From positions 1 to 64,000 of the forward strand of contig JAJYUL010000003.1 of the NCBI GenBank assembly GCA_021792555.1: a stretch of 64,000 bases of DNA, written 5' to 3'. Positions within the stretch are counted from its first letter, which is position 1, and each line of letters opens with the position of its first letter. Made by a program: the position numbers and the translations under genes. Source of the DNA: Pseudomonadota bacterium (GTDB lineage: Bacteria > Pseudomonadota > Gammaproteobacteria > Steroidobacterales > Steroidobacteraceae). The notes under the pieces were generated by a model. The model ran no database searches. It saw only the letters and a list, made by a program, of their open reading frames with translations, and was not told the DNA's origin. Positions 55,421 to 63,542 of this stretch are shown piece by piece.

Positions 55421-56454
55421 GCGGCCGGCTTGTGGCGCACCGCCGGCCGCTGAGCGGGCGGCGCGAGCAGCCCCGAGAGCGGCTGGAAGATCTGCCGATA
55501 GCTATAGCCCGCAATGCGGTATTGCCAGCCGTGCACGCGCGCATTGATCTGCGCCGCGGCCGCGGCGGCCTTGGGATCCGCCGCGCGCGCGCTGACCTCG
55601 ATGTAGTGCGGACCGTGCTTGGCGGCCTGATAGCCGCTCACCGTCACGATAAGTCCGTCGAACGTAGTGAACTCGGCGCTCGAGAGGCGCGCGTCCCGGG
55701 GAATGGGCTGCGCCTTGCGCACGTCGTTCAGCGTGAGATTCGACAGTGCGCTTGCCACCGCGTTGGCCGCGCCGGGGCTCTCGAGCTTGCGTCCGGGCGG
55801 AATGCCGAGCACGCGGAAATTCGCCGCGCTCGCCTTGGCGCGCTCGATGCGATAGGGGCGCTCGCCGGCGAGGCGCTCCGCGATGCTGCGCACCTGCTTG
55901 TGGTGCACGTCCACGATGATCGGCTCGAGCCACTCATCCGCCTTGGCTTCGGCCATCACCAGCGGGGCTGCGAGCAGGCTCTGCTTGTGGCCGACGAGGC
56001 GCACGTACGAGCCGCTGCCCGCGGCGTTGTGCCCGACGATCAGCGACCAGGTGTGCTGCGCGCTCACCACGTCGATGCGCACGCCGCTCGCGCCGGGGGC
56101 GCTCACGGACTGCACCCCGAGCAGCGGATAGTTCTGCTCGAGCCGCGTCTTGCGCGCCACGGCCTTGAGATTGCCGAGATCGATGAGCAGCTTGCGCAGC
56201 TTGCCGGAGTCGGCCGGGTAGTCGCGCTGGCTCACCATCCAGCGGCTCGCGCCCTTGACGAGCGTGACCTCCTTGCCGCCCGGGCCGGTGATGCGCACCT
56301 GGGTGACGGCGTTGAGGTTCGCCTCGAGCCCCGGCAGCACGACCGTGCCGGCGATCGAAGCACTGCCGCGCTGGGCGCGATGCGCCACCCACACCGCGAG
56401 CCCCAGCACGGCGAGGCTCACGGCGAACAGGATTGCCAGATGACGTTGGCTCAT
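55417..56454 (-). CDS. DUF4340 domain membrane-anchored protein
   Basis: This 345-residue protein has an N-terminal membrane anchor (LAILFAVSLAVLGLAVWVA) and a DUF4340 periplasmic body with VTLVKGASRWMVSQRDYPADSGKLRKLL. It is encoded with, and overlaps by four bases, the GldG-like gene. Such DUF4340 proteins are regular partners of Gld-type ABC systems of unknown substrate. Confidence 0.88.
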   Translation of the reverse strand: MSQRHLAILFAVSLAVLGLAVWVAHRAQRGSASIAGTVVLPGLEANLNAVTQVRITGPGGKEVTLVKGASRWMVSQRDYPADSGKLRKLLIDLGNLKAVARKTRLEQNYPLLGVQSVSAPGASGVRIDVVSAQHTWSLIVGHNAAGSGSYVRLVGHKQSLLAAPLVMAEAKADEWLEPIIVDVHHKQVRSIAERLAGERPYRIERAKASAANFRVLGIPPGRKLESPGAANAVASALSNLTLNDVRKAQPIPRDARLSSAEFTTFDGLIVTVSGYQAAKHGPHYIEVSARAADPKAAAAAAQINARVHGWQYRIAGYSYRQIFQPLSGLLAPPAQRPAVRHKPAA

Positions 56455-58325
56455 GGGTGCTCCCGATTCGGCTGTGCCGTGCCGCGCCGGCGGCGGCGCA
56501 GCGCCGCGCCGGCGAGCGCCGCCAGCGCGAACACGGCCGGCATGACGATGATGTTGATGACCTTCAGCTCGGTGCCGAGCTCATCGATGCTGTGCACCAG
56601 GCCGGCCTGCACGGCGCGCAGGCGCTTGCGGATGGTAACCCGCTCGGCCTCAAAGTGTTGAATCTCGCGCTGCTGCGCGGGGCTGAGGATCAGCGTCGAC
56701 TTGTTGTCGCGCTTGGTCTGCAGCAGCGTCAGCTGCTGCTCGGTCTGCCGCAGCTCCTTCTGCAGCTGCTGCTGCTGGGCGCGATAGCGCGCCTCGGCCG
56801 CCCGCCGCAGCGCCGCGACGCGGGTGAACGGGCGGGTGAAGCCGGCCTTGGCGCGCACGCTGATCAGATCATTGCTGCCGGAGAGATTGTCGAGTGCGTT
56901 GAGCACCAGGTCGCCGTTGCTCGCCCACGCTTCGGCGAGGGTCTGGCCGAACAGATCCAGATGCCGCACCCACAGGAAGTCCGACAGCATGTCCGAGTCG
57001 GCGAACACCAGCAGCTGCAGCGGCTTGACCGCAGCCGTCAGCACTTTCGTGCCCGCCGGCAGCTTCACGCCCTTCGGCGGCCCGTCCGGGAAGGCGCTCT
57101 TGACCTTCCCGCTGACGCGCGCGCCGAAGACGTAGCGCTTGCCGGTCGGCTTGAAGCCGTTGAGCAGACCCGAGGGATCGAACATCCCGGCGAGCGTCTG
57201 CGCCGCGACCGGCTTGGCGTCCGTGCTGCTCCAGAGCAGCGGCGCGAAGCTCGTCCCGGCGCCCTTGATGGGGCTGAGGTAGCCGGCGGTGTCGATGTTG
57301 ACGTTCGACAGCCCGGCGGTGACCACATCGTGCTGCGACATCTGCGCGCGCCCGAGACCGAGGATCACGGGGTCGAGCACCGGGGCTCCGCCGGGGCCGG
57401 TCGCATTCAGGGCGAGCGAGCGGTCGGCGATCACTTCCTCGGGGTTGAAGCGCACGCCCCAGGAGGCGAGCAGCCTCGCCAGATCAGGGCCGCCGACGGC
57501 CGGCGGGGTGTCGGGCGCGGCCGCCGACTCGGCGAGCGGATCGACGAACGCGATGATGTGCCCGCCGGCGAGCGCGTACTGATCGATGGCGAAGCGGGTG
57601 GCGGGCGGGAGGTTGCGCGGATCGACGAGCACCAGCACGCGGGTGTCGGCGGGAATGACCGCGGCGCCCGGCTTGAGCGTGTGCAGGTCGTACAGCTGCG
57701 CGGCCTGGCGGTACACCAGCCAGGGCTGGCGCATCTGGCCGCTCTGCGGGTTGAAGCCGCCGCTCATCGGCAGAGCCGAGTACCACTCGACGAGCGGCTT
57801 TTTCGGATGGGCCAGGCGGTAGATCAGCTTGGCGATATCGTACTCGAGGAAGCGCTGCTTCTGCGGATTGAAGAACGGAATGGCCTCGTGGCCGTTGGTG
57901 GAGTTGGTGCCGGCGAGCCCGAAGTAGAACTTGCTGCCCGCGGCGTTCATCGGCGTGCCGGTGACGCCGAGCTCGGCGGCCCGGTCTTCCTCGACCGAAT
58001 ACGGGCGCGGATCGATGATGTGCAGGCGGATCTTGCCGTCGGCATCGGTGGCGATCTCGCGCAGGAAGTTCTCGACGTGATCGCCGTAGGCGCGCAGCTG
58101 CGGCACGTTGTCGGCCGCCTTGCGCGAATAGAAGAAATACAGATCGATCGGCTCGGGGATGCCCTTGAGGATCCGCCGGGTGCCGCGCGAGAGCGTGTAC
58201 AGATGGTTCTGCGTCAGATCGAGCTGCCAGCCCGTGAGCACGTAGTTGAAGATGATGGTCAGGCCGATGAGCAGCAGCGCAAGCGCGCCGACCGAGCCCC
58301 AGCCGAGAGTCGAGCGTTTCATCAT
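56451..58325 (-). CDS. GldG-like ABC transporter auxiliary membrane protein
   Basis: This 624-residue protein has an N-terminal helix (GALALLLIGLTIIFNYV), a GldG/ABC_transp_aux periplasmic region (about 35-480; LTQNHLYTLSRGTRRIL and ALAGGHIIAFVDP), a coiled coil (about 510-590) and a C-terminal helix before a basic tail. In Bacteroidetes GldG works with GldA and GldF in gliding; here gliding is not implied. It lies between the permease and DUF4340 genes in one operon. Confidence 0.88.
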   Translation of the reverse strand: MMKRSTLGWGSVGALALLLIGLTIIFNYVLTGWQLDLTQNHLYTLSRGTRRILKGIPEPIDLYFFYSRKAADNVPQLRAYGDHVENFLREIATDADGKIRLHIIDPRPYSVEEDRAAELGVTGTPMNAAGSKFYFGLAGTNSTNGHEAIPFFNPQKQRFLEYDIAKLIYRLAHPKKPLVEWYSALPMSGGFNPQSGQMRQPWLVYRQAAQLYDLHTLKPGAAVIPADTRVLVLVDPRNLPPATRFAIDQYALAGGHIIAFVDPLAESAAAPDTPPAVGGPDLARLLASWGVRFNPEEVIADRSLALNATGPGGAPVLDPVILGLGRAQMSQHDVVTAGLSNVNIDTAGYLSPIKGAGTSFAPLLWSSTDAKPVAAQTLAGMFDPSGLLNGFKPTGKRYVFGARVSGKVKSAFPDGPPKGVKLPAGTKVLTAAVKPLQLLVFADSDMLSDFLWVRHLDLFGQTLAEAWASNGDLVLNALDNLSGSNDLISVRAKAGFTRPFTRVAALRRAAEARYRAQQQQLQKELRQTEQQLTLLQTKRDNKSTLILSPAQQREIQHFEAERVTIRKRLRAVQAGLVHSIDELGTELKVINIIVMPAVFALAALAGAALRRRRRGTAQPNREHP

Positions 58326-58334
58326 GTCCCGCTC

Positions 58335-59069
58335 CTAGTCCGCTTTGCGCAGGTCGATCGCGACCGTGGTGGTGAACAGGAAGAAGGCGATCAGCATGGC
58401 GAAGTACAGTACGTCGCGAGCCTCGAGCACCCCGCGGGTGATCGACTGGAAGTGCGTCAGCAGCGACAGCGAGGCGACCGCCTCGATGAGGGTCTGCGGC
58501 GCCCAGCCGCGGAAGGCATCGAGCACCAGCGGATAGCCGGCGAGCAGCAGCACGAAGCAGGCGACGACCCCGAGGATGAACGCCACCACCTGATTACGCG
58601 TCAGCGCCGACATGCACGAGCCGATGGCGAGGAAGCCGCCGGCGAGCAGCAGGCTGCCGAGATAGGAGGCGAAGATCACTCCGTTGTCGGGGCTGCCGAG
58701 GTAGTTCACCGTGATCCAGATCGGGAAGGTGAGCGCGAGGGCGAGTCCCGTAAACAGCCATGCGGCCAGGTACTTGCCGAGCACCGCTTCCCAGGTCTTC
58801 ACCGGCAGCGTCATCAGCAGCTCGATGCTGCCGGATTTGCGCTCCTCGGCCCACAGCTTCATGGTGAGCGCCGGGATCAGGAACAGATACAGCCACGGGT
58901 GGAACAGGAAGAACGGCCGCAGGTCCGCCTGGCCGCGCTGGTAGAAGTCCCCGACGTAGAAGGTAAAGGCGTTGGCCAGCACCAGGAAGATGAGAATGAA
59001 GACATAGGCGAGCGGCGTCGCGAAATAACTCGCGAGCTCGCGGCGCAGGATCAGTGCCACGTTGCGCAT
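58335..59069 (-). CDS. ABC-2 type permease (GldF-like)
   Basis: This 244-residue permease has six helices and the ABC-2 pattern: RRELASYFATPLAYVFILIF, LTMKLWAEERKSGSIELLMTLPV and FLAIGSCMSALTRNQVVAF. I use ATG 59069, with GGGGG four bases upstream. The ORF track starts at 59090, which would overlap the ATPase stop by one base and is also possible. Confidence 0.88.
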   Translation of the reverse strand: MRNVALILRRELASYFATPLAYVFILIFLVLANAFTFYVGDFYQRGQADLRPFFLFHPWLYLFLIPALTMKLWAEERKSGSIELLMTLPVKTWEAVLGKYLAAWLFTGLALALTFPIWITVNYLGSPDNGVIFASYLGSLLLAGGFLAIGSCMSALTRNQVVAFILGVVACFVLLLAGYPLVLDAFRGWAPQTLIEAVASLSLLTHFQSITRGVLEARDVLYFAMLIAFFLFTTTVAIDLRKAD

Positions 59070-59089
59070 GAGTCCCCCAGTGTGTGCCA

Positions 59090-60013
59090 TCAGGCGGTAA
59101 TGGTGCGGAACACTTCGTCGAGCCGTCCGGACTCCAGATGCAGCTCCTTCAGCTGCAGTCCCTGGCTCGCCGCGAGCGCCGCGACTTCTTGCAGGATCAT
59201 CGCGCCGGAGCGCGGCAGGGCCGTCAGGCGCGCCTCGCGCTCGCTGACCTCGACCGAGGCAACCGCTGCGAGGCCCGCCACCGCCGCGCGGGCGGCCTCC
59301 AGCTGATCGCTGCGCGCGAGCTGCAGCGACACGGCGTTGTGATAGCGCGAGCGGCTGGTCAGCTGCAGCGGCGTGTCATCGGCGACGATGCGCCCGCGGG
59401 CGATGATGATGGCGCGGGTGCAGACGGCATCGACCTCCTCGAGGATGTGCGTGGAGATCACGATGATCTTCTCCCGCGCCATCTCGTCGATGAGGGTGCG
59501 TACCTCGTGCTTCTGGTTTGGATCGAGGCCGTCGGTCGGCTCATCGAGAATGAGCACCGGCGGATCGTGAATGATGGCCTGGGCGAGTCCTACGCGCCGC
59601 CGGAAGCCCTTGGAGAGCGTCTCGATGGGGCGGTCGAGCACGCTCGAGAGCTGCAGCCGCTCGGTGACGTAATCGAGCCGCGCGCGCTTGCGCGCCCCGT
59701 CCAGGCGGCGCAGCTCGGCGATGAACTCCAGGAATGCGGCCACGCGCATCTCGCCGTAGCTCGGGGCCCCCTCGGGCAGGTAGCCGAGGCACTGGCGCGC
59801 CGCGAGCGGCTCGCGCTCGACGTCGTGTCCGCAGATGCTCGCGCGCCCGGAGGTCGGGGTGACGAACCCGGCCAGCATCCGCATGGTGGTCGTCTTGCCG
59901 GCGCCGTTGGGCCCGAGGAACCCGAGCACCTCTCCGGGCCGAACTTCAAACGTGACGTCCTCGACGGCCGTCACCGATGGGTAGCGCTTGCACAGATGCT
60001 CGGTCTTGATCAT
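59090..60013 (-). CDS. ABC transporter ATP-binding protein (GldA-like)
   Basis: This 307-residue ATPase has Walker A GPNGAGKTTTMRMLAG near residue 37, Q-loop LGYLPEGAPSYGEMRV, signature LSKGFRRRVGLAQAI, Walker B PVLILDEPTDGLDPNQK and H-loop STHILEEVD. The GldA-like C-terminal region follows. GGAGG lies four bases before the ATG, so this is the first gene of the four-gene operon. Confidence 0.93.
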   Translation of the reverse strand: MIKTEHLCKRYPSVTAVEDVTFEVRPGEVLGFLGPNGAGKTTTMRMLAGFVTPTSGRASICGHDVEREPLAARQCLGYLPEGAPSYGEMRVAAFLEFIAELRRLDGARKRARLDYVTERLQLSSVLDRPIETLSKGFRRRVGLAQAIIHDPPVLILDEPTDGLDPNQKHEVRTLIDEMAREKIIVISTHILEEVDAVCTRAIIIARGRIVADDTPLQLTSRSRYHNAVSLQLARSDQLEAARAAVAGLAAVASVEVSEREARLTALPRSGAMILQEVAALAASQGLQLKELHLESGRLDEVFRTITA

Positions 60014-60073
60014 GGCGCCTCCTTCTCAGGCTGCCATAGATTTGCGGCCGCGCGAAAAGTTCCCGGCCGGCCG

Positions 60074-60682
60074 TCAGCGCGGGCGCCCGCGCCAGCCGCC
60101 CTGGCCGGCGCGCGAGCGCCAGTAGAGCATCATGATCGCCCCGCCCAGCATGCCGCCGAGGTGCGCGAAGTGTCCGATGCCGGGCTCGGTGCCGGTGACG
60201 CCGAAGAACAGCTCGACCAACCCATAGAGCGAGACGAACAGCCACGCCGGCATCGGAATGGGCGGCAGCAGCAGCAGCAACTGCGCGCGCGGAAAGAGCA
60301 TGGCGAAGGCGAGCAGCACGCCGAACACCCCGCCCGAGGCGCCGATGGTCGGCTCGTGATTGCCCGTGGCGTGCAGCACGGCGATCTCGGTGATCGCCGC
60401 AGCGATCACGCATACGAAGTAATAAAGGAGAAAGCGCCGCGGGCCCCAGTAGCGCTCGAGCGCGGGGGCGAACACGAACAGCCCGAACATGTTGCCGAAG
60501 ATATGCCACCAGGTGGCGTGCAGGAACGCGTAGGTGACGAGCTGCCAGAGGCGAAACTGCGGCCCGAGCGGCCAGAGCGCAAAGCGCAGGATGAGCGAGG
60601 CGGGCACCACCTGCTCGAACAGGAAGATCACCACGTTGGCGAGGATCAGGCCCAGTACGGTCGGTGTGAGCGAGCGGAGCAT
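60074..60682 (-). CDS. Rhomboid family intramembrane serine protease
   Basis: This 202-residue protein has six predicted helices. The catalytic Ser is in GASGGVFGVLLAF near residue 114 and the catalytic His in GHFAHLGGMLGG near residue 170; HATWWHIFGNMFGLFVFA is the conserved helix-2 block. It cleaves membrane proteins; targets are unknown. TAAACT lies six bases before the ATG, with no Shine-Dalgarno. Confidence 0.93.
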   Translation of the reverse strand: MLRSLTPTVLGLILANVVIFLFEQVVPASLILRFALWPLGPQFRLWQLVTYAFLHATWWHIFGNMFGLFVFAPALERYWGPRRFLLYYFVCVIAAAITEIAVLHATGNHEPTIGASGGVFGVLLAFAMLFPRAQLLLLLPPIPMPAWLFVSLYGLVELFFGVTGTEPGIGHFAHLGGMLGGAIMMLYWRSRAGQGGWRGRPR

Positions 60683-60694
60683 CCGCGCAGTTTA
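60683..60694 (-). promoter_or_regulatory. TAAACT -10-like box abutting the rhomboid start
   Basis: On the minus strand TAAACT (60689-60694) is followed by six bases and the ATG at 60682, an arrangement identical to that of metG. Upstream sequence is purely GC-rich without a -35. Confidence 0.45.
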
Positions 60695-60731
60695 CGCGTC
60701 GGCGCCGCGCGGCGGCGGCGAAAACGCGCCC

Positions 60732-61580
60732 CTAGGGCGCGAGTTGGCCGCCGAGCCGTTCCGCCGCCGCGCGCAGCGCCGGCAGCGCGTTGTCGATCAG
60801 CTCCTGGCGCGAGAGGCGCGAGGCCTGCGCGCTGACGTTCATGGCCGCGACCGTGACGCCGACCACGTTGCGCACGGGCACGGCGATCGAGCGCAGCCCG
60901 ATCTCCAGTTCCTGATCGTTCAGCGCGAAGCCCTCCGCGCGCACCGCGGCGAGGATCCCGAGGAGCTGCTCGCGCGAGGTGACCGTGAAGCGGGTGTGAG
61001 CGGTGAGCTCGCTGCCCGCGAGCTCGGCGGCCGCCTGCTCGAGCGGCAGACTGGCGAGCAGCACGCGCCCGAGTGCGGTGCAGTAGGCCTGCAGGCGGCT
61101 GCCCACCCCGAGCGTCACCGACATGATGCGTTGGGTCGAGGCGCGCGCCACGTACACCACGGCGCCCTCGTCGAGCACCGCCACGGTGGTCGCCTCTCCG
61201 ATCTTCTCGCTGAGCTCCTGCAGGATCGGCTGTGCGGCAAGGGCGAGCGGGGCGGTCGAAAGGTAGGCGTAGCCCAGGCTGAGCACGCGCGGCTGCAGGT
61301 AGAAGGCGCGCCCGTCGCTGGCGGCGTAGCCGAGTTCGCGCAGCGTATACAGACAGCGTCGCGCCACCGCACGCGTCAGTCCCGTGGCGCGGCTGACGTC
61401 GGCGATGGTGAGCCGCCGGTCGACACCGGCAAAGGCGCGGATGACATGCAGCCCGCGCGCCAGCGAAGTCATGAAGTCCGGATCGCCGGCGCGATAAAGC
61501 GTGTCGTCGGCGCGCACCGGCCGGCGCGCCGGGTCGGACTGTCGGGTTGGGGCTTTGGGGTTGGACACGGCGGAGGGCAC
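60732..61580 (-). CDS. IclR-family transcriptional regulator (PcaR/PobR type)
   Basis: This 282-residue protein has an N-terminal winged helix (about 35-95; FMTSLARGLHVIRAFAG and LTIADVSRATGLTRAVARRCLYTL) and a C-terminal effector domain (about 110-280). The motif order matches PcaR/PobR regulators of aromatic catabolism. No pca or pob genes are nearby, so the target is elsewhere or unknown. The start is GTG at 61580, with GTG 61568 as alternative; TACGAT lies 15 bases upstream. Confidence 0.9.
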   Translation of the reverse strand: MPSAVSNPKAPTRQSDPARRPVRADDTLYRAGDPDFMTSLARGLHVIRAFAGVDRRLTIADVSRATGLTRAVARRCLYTLRELGYAASDGRAFYLQPRVLSLGYAYLSTAPLALAAQPILQELSEKIGEATTVAVLDEGAVVYVARASTQRIMSVTLGVGSRLQAYCTALGRVLLASLPLEQAAAELAGSELTAHTRFTVTSREQLLGILAAVRAEGFALNDQELEIGLRSIAVPVRNVVGVTVAAMNVSAQASRLSRQELIDNALPALRAAAERLGGQLAP

Positions 61581-61638
61581 GGCGCGGGCGCGGTCATCGT
61601 ACCGCGCGGCGCGGCGCCGTGCGAGCGTCGCCTGCGCC

Positions 61639-62355
61639 TCACGGTCCGCCGAGGCTTGCCTCGATGCTGCGCCACAGCACGCTTTTCAGCGTGGGGAGCC
61701 GCTCCCCGGCGAAGTCCGGCCAGCCCAGCGACTTCAGCATCAGCGCGCGCGAGCGGCGCACGAGCGTCGCCTGGCCGATGATGGCGACCGCGCGGATCTG
61801 TGCCTCGGGCCCGGGCTGCCTCTGCCCGAGCAGCCGGCCGATGATCTCGGTCAACAGTCCGAGCAGCCGGCCGCCGATGTGCTCCTGGATCGCCGCGAAC
61901 GCTTCGTTGTGCTCGCTCTGCGCGCGCGCGAAGAACAGCGCCCAACTCTCCGGGCGGTCGGTGGCGAGCGCCTCGATGAGCGGCTCAAGCAGGCTGCGCA
62001 GCAGCGCCAGCAGCTGCGCGCGGCTGAGCCCGCCGGCGCGCAGCGCCGCGCGGGCCTGCTCGGCCGGCGGGCCGAGACGCACCCGCACGTCATCGGTGAT
62101 GTACTCGATGCACGCCTGGTGCAGGCCCTGTTTGCCGCCGAAGTAGTACTGCAGGGCCGGCAGGCTGACCCGCGCCCGATGCGCGATCGCGCGCGTCGAG
62201 GCGCCCTGGTAGCCAAGCTGCGCGAACAGCACGATCGCGGTCTCGAGAATCCGCCGCCGGGTGTCCTCGCCGCACGCGTAGCTGCGCCGGGGCGCGCGCC
62301 GCACTGGGGAAGGAGCGCGGCCCGGGACCGGGCGTTTGGCGTTGGCAGTGTCCAC
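61639..62355 (-). CDS. TetR-family regulator, CecR-like
   Basis: This 238-residue repressor has a helix-turn-helix STRAIAHRARVSLPALQYYFGGKQGLHQA near residue 70 and a CecR/DUF1956-like C-terminal domain. In E. coli CecR controls an HlyD/ABC efflux operon (ybhG-F-S-R); the same divergent layout is seen here. I use GTG at 62355 (VDTANAKRP). The ORF track extends to 62556 through the promoter and is rejected. It likely represses itself and the efflux operon from the palindrome in the gap. Confidence 0.88.
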   Translation of the reverse strand: MDTANAKRPVPGRAPSPVRRAPRRSYACGEDTRRRILETAIVLFAQLGYQGASTRAIAHRARVSLPALQYYFGGKQGLHQACIEYITDDVRVRLGPPAEQARAALRAGGLSRAQLLALLRSLLEPLIEALATDRPESWALFFARAQSEHNEAFAAIQEHIGGRLLGLLTEIIGRLLGQRQPGPEAQIRAVAIIGQATLVRRSRALMLKSLGWPDFAGERLPTLKSVLWRSIEASLGGP

Positions 62356-62405
62356 CGTGTCGATCGTCCGTCTGCGGCCGCGGCCGCCGTTTCGGTTAAT
62401 ACGGA

Positions 62406-62445
62406 ATACTATCAATTGACAGAAAAGTATCAAGCGATAGAAAAT
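62406..62445. promoter_or_regulatory. AT-rich operator/promoter between TetR and HlyD genes
   Basis: TTGACA (62416-62421) with TAGAAA 16 bases on forms a candidate promoter for the HlyD gene. Overlapping it is an imperfect palindrome TTGACA-GAAAAG-TATCAA (62416-62433), the outer pair ATACT/AGTAT (62406-62430) and the direct repeat TATCAA (62410, 62428). The AT-richness is striking against the surrounding GC. This is the expected position for a TetR-type operator. Confidence 0.55.
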
Positions 62446-62471
62446 TCGCGGACGCACACAGGAGTCCGTCC

Positions 62472-63542
62472 GTGAACGAACCGTCCTCGCCCCCTGCGGC
62501 GCCAGCGCCCACGGCAGCGCCGCGCCCGCTGCGCCGCCGCCAGCGCTGGACCGCACTCGGGGCCGGGCTGATCGTCGTGGCCGCTCTGGGCTCCTGGTGG
62601 TACGCCGGGCGCAATCGCGGACTTCAGCCGATCGTGCTGTACGGCAACGTGGATCTGCGCGAGGTGGATCTGGCCTTCAACGACAGCGGCCGGATCGAGA
62701 GCGTCGCGGTGGACGAGGGCGATCGGGTACGGCGCGGCGAGGTGCTGGCGCAGCTCGACACCAGCCGCCTGCGCCCGATGCTCGCGCAGGCCATGGCGCA
62801 GGCGGCTGCCGAGCGCGCGGTGCTCGCCCGGCTGCGACACGGCAGCCGGCCGCAGGAGATCGCCCAGGCGCGCGCCAATCTGGCGCTGGCGCGCGCGCAG
62901 CAGCAGCAGGCGCTCGTGCAGTACGCGCGCATCGCATCGGTGTTTCGCCGCTCCGGCGGCCGGGCGGTGAGCCGGCAGGACGTGACCGACGCGAACGCCG
63001 CGGCCGGGGTGGCCGTAGCGCGCACGCGTGTCGCCCGCGAGGCGTTGCGGCTGGCGGTGCTCGGGCCGCGCCGCGAAGACATTGCGCAGGCGGCCGCGCT
63101 GCTCGCGGCGGACCAGGCGCAGGTGGCGCTGCTGCGCCGCGAACTGGCCGATGCGACGTTGCGCGCGCCGCTCGATGCCGTGGTGCGCACGCGCGTGGCC
63201 GAGCCCGGCGACATGGCTTCGCCGCAGCGTACGGTGTTCACGCTGGCCATCACCAACCCGAAGTGGGTGCGCGCCTACATCCCGGAGAGCGACCTCGGGC
63301 GCGTGCATCCGGGAATGAAGGCGAGCGTGGCCGTGGACGCCTTTGCGCACAGGCGCTTTCCGGGCTGGGTCGGGTTCATTTCCTCCGAGGCGCAGTTCAC
63401 GCCGAAGACGATCGAGACGCCGGATCTGCGCACCAGCCTCGTCTATGAGATCCGCGTGTTCGTCGAGGACCCCCACGACGATCTGCGCCTCGGCATGCCG
63501 GCGACGGTGTATCTGGCGCGCACACGCAGGACGCACTCGTGA
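62472..63542 (+). CDS. HlyD-family efflux periplasmic adaptor (YbhG-like)
   Basis: This 356-residue membrane fusion protein has one N-terminal helix (LGAGLIVVAALGSWWYAG), a lipoyl/barrel-sandwich half (NVDLREVDLAFNDSGRIESVAVDEGDRVRRGEVLAQLD), a long coiled-coil hairpin (about 105-225) and the second half DATLRAPLDAVVRTRVAEPGD. It links an inner-membrane exporter to the outer membrane. The start is GTG at 62472 with GGAG seven bases upstream. Its TGA overlaps the next gene by four bases (GTGA). Confidence 0.93.
   Translation: MNEPSSPPAAPAPTAAPRPLRRRQRWTALGAGLIVVAALGSWWYAGRNRGLQPIVLYGNVDLREVDLAFNDSGRIESVAVDEGDRVRRGEVLAQLDTSRLRPMLAQAMAQAAAERAVLARLRHGSRPQEIAQARANLALARAQQQQALVQYARIASVFRRSGGRAVSRQDVTDANAAAGVAVARTRVAREALRLAVLGPRREDIAQAAALLAADQAQVALLRRELADATLRAPLDAVVRTRVAEPGDMASPQRTVFTLAITNPKWVRAYIPESDLGRVHPGMKASVAVDAFAHRRFPGWVGFISSEAQFTPKTIETPDLRTSLVYEIRVFVEDPHDDLRLGMPATVYLARTRRTHS

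Noticed and set aside
62356-62556. 67-residue N-terminal extension of the TetR regulator
   Set aside because: It crosses the AT-rich operator/promoter and the start of the HlyD gene. The helix-turn-helix spacing fits the GTG at 62355.
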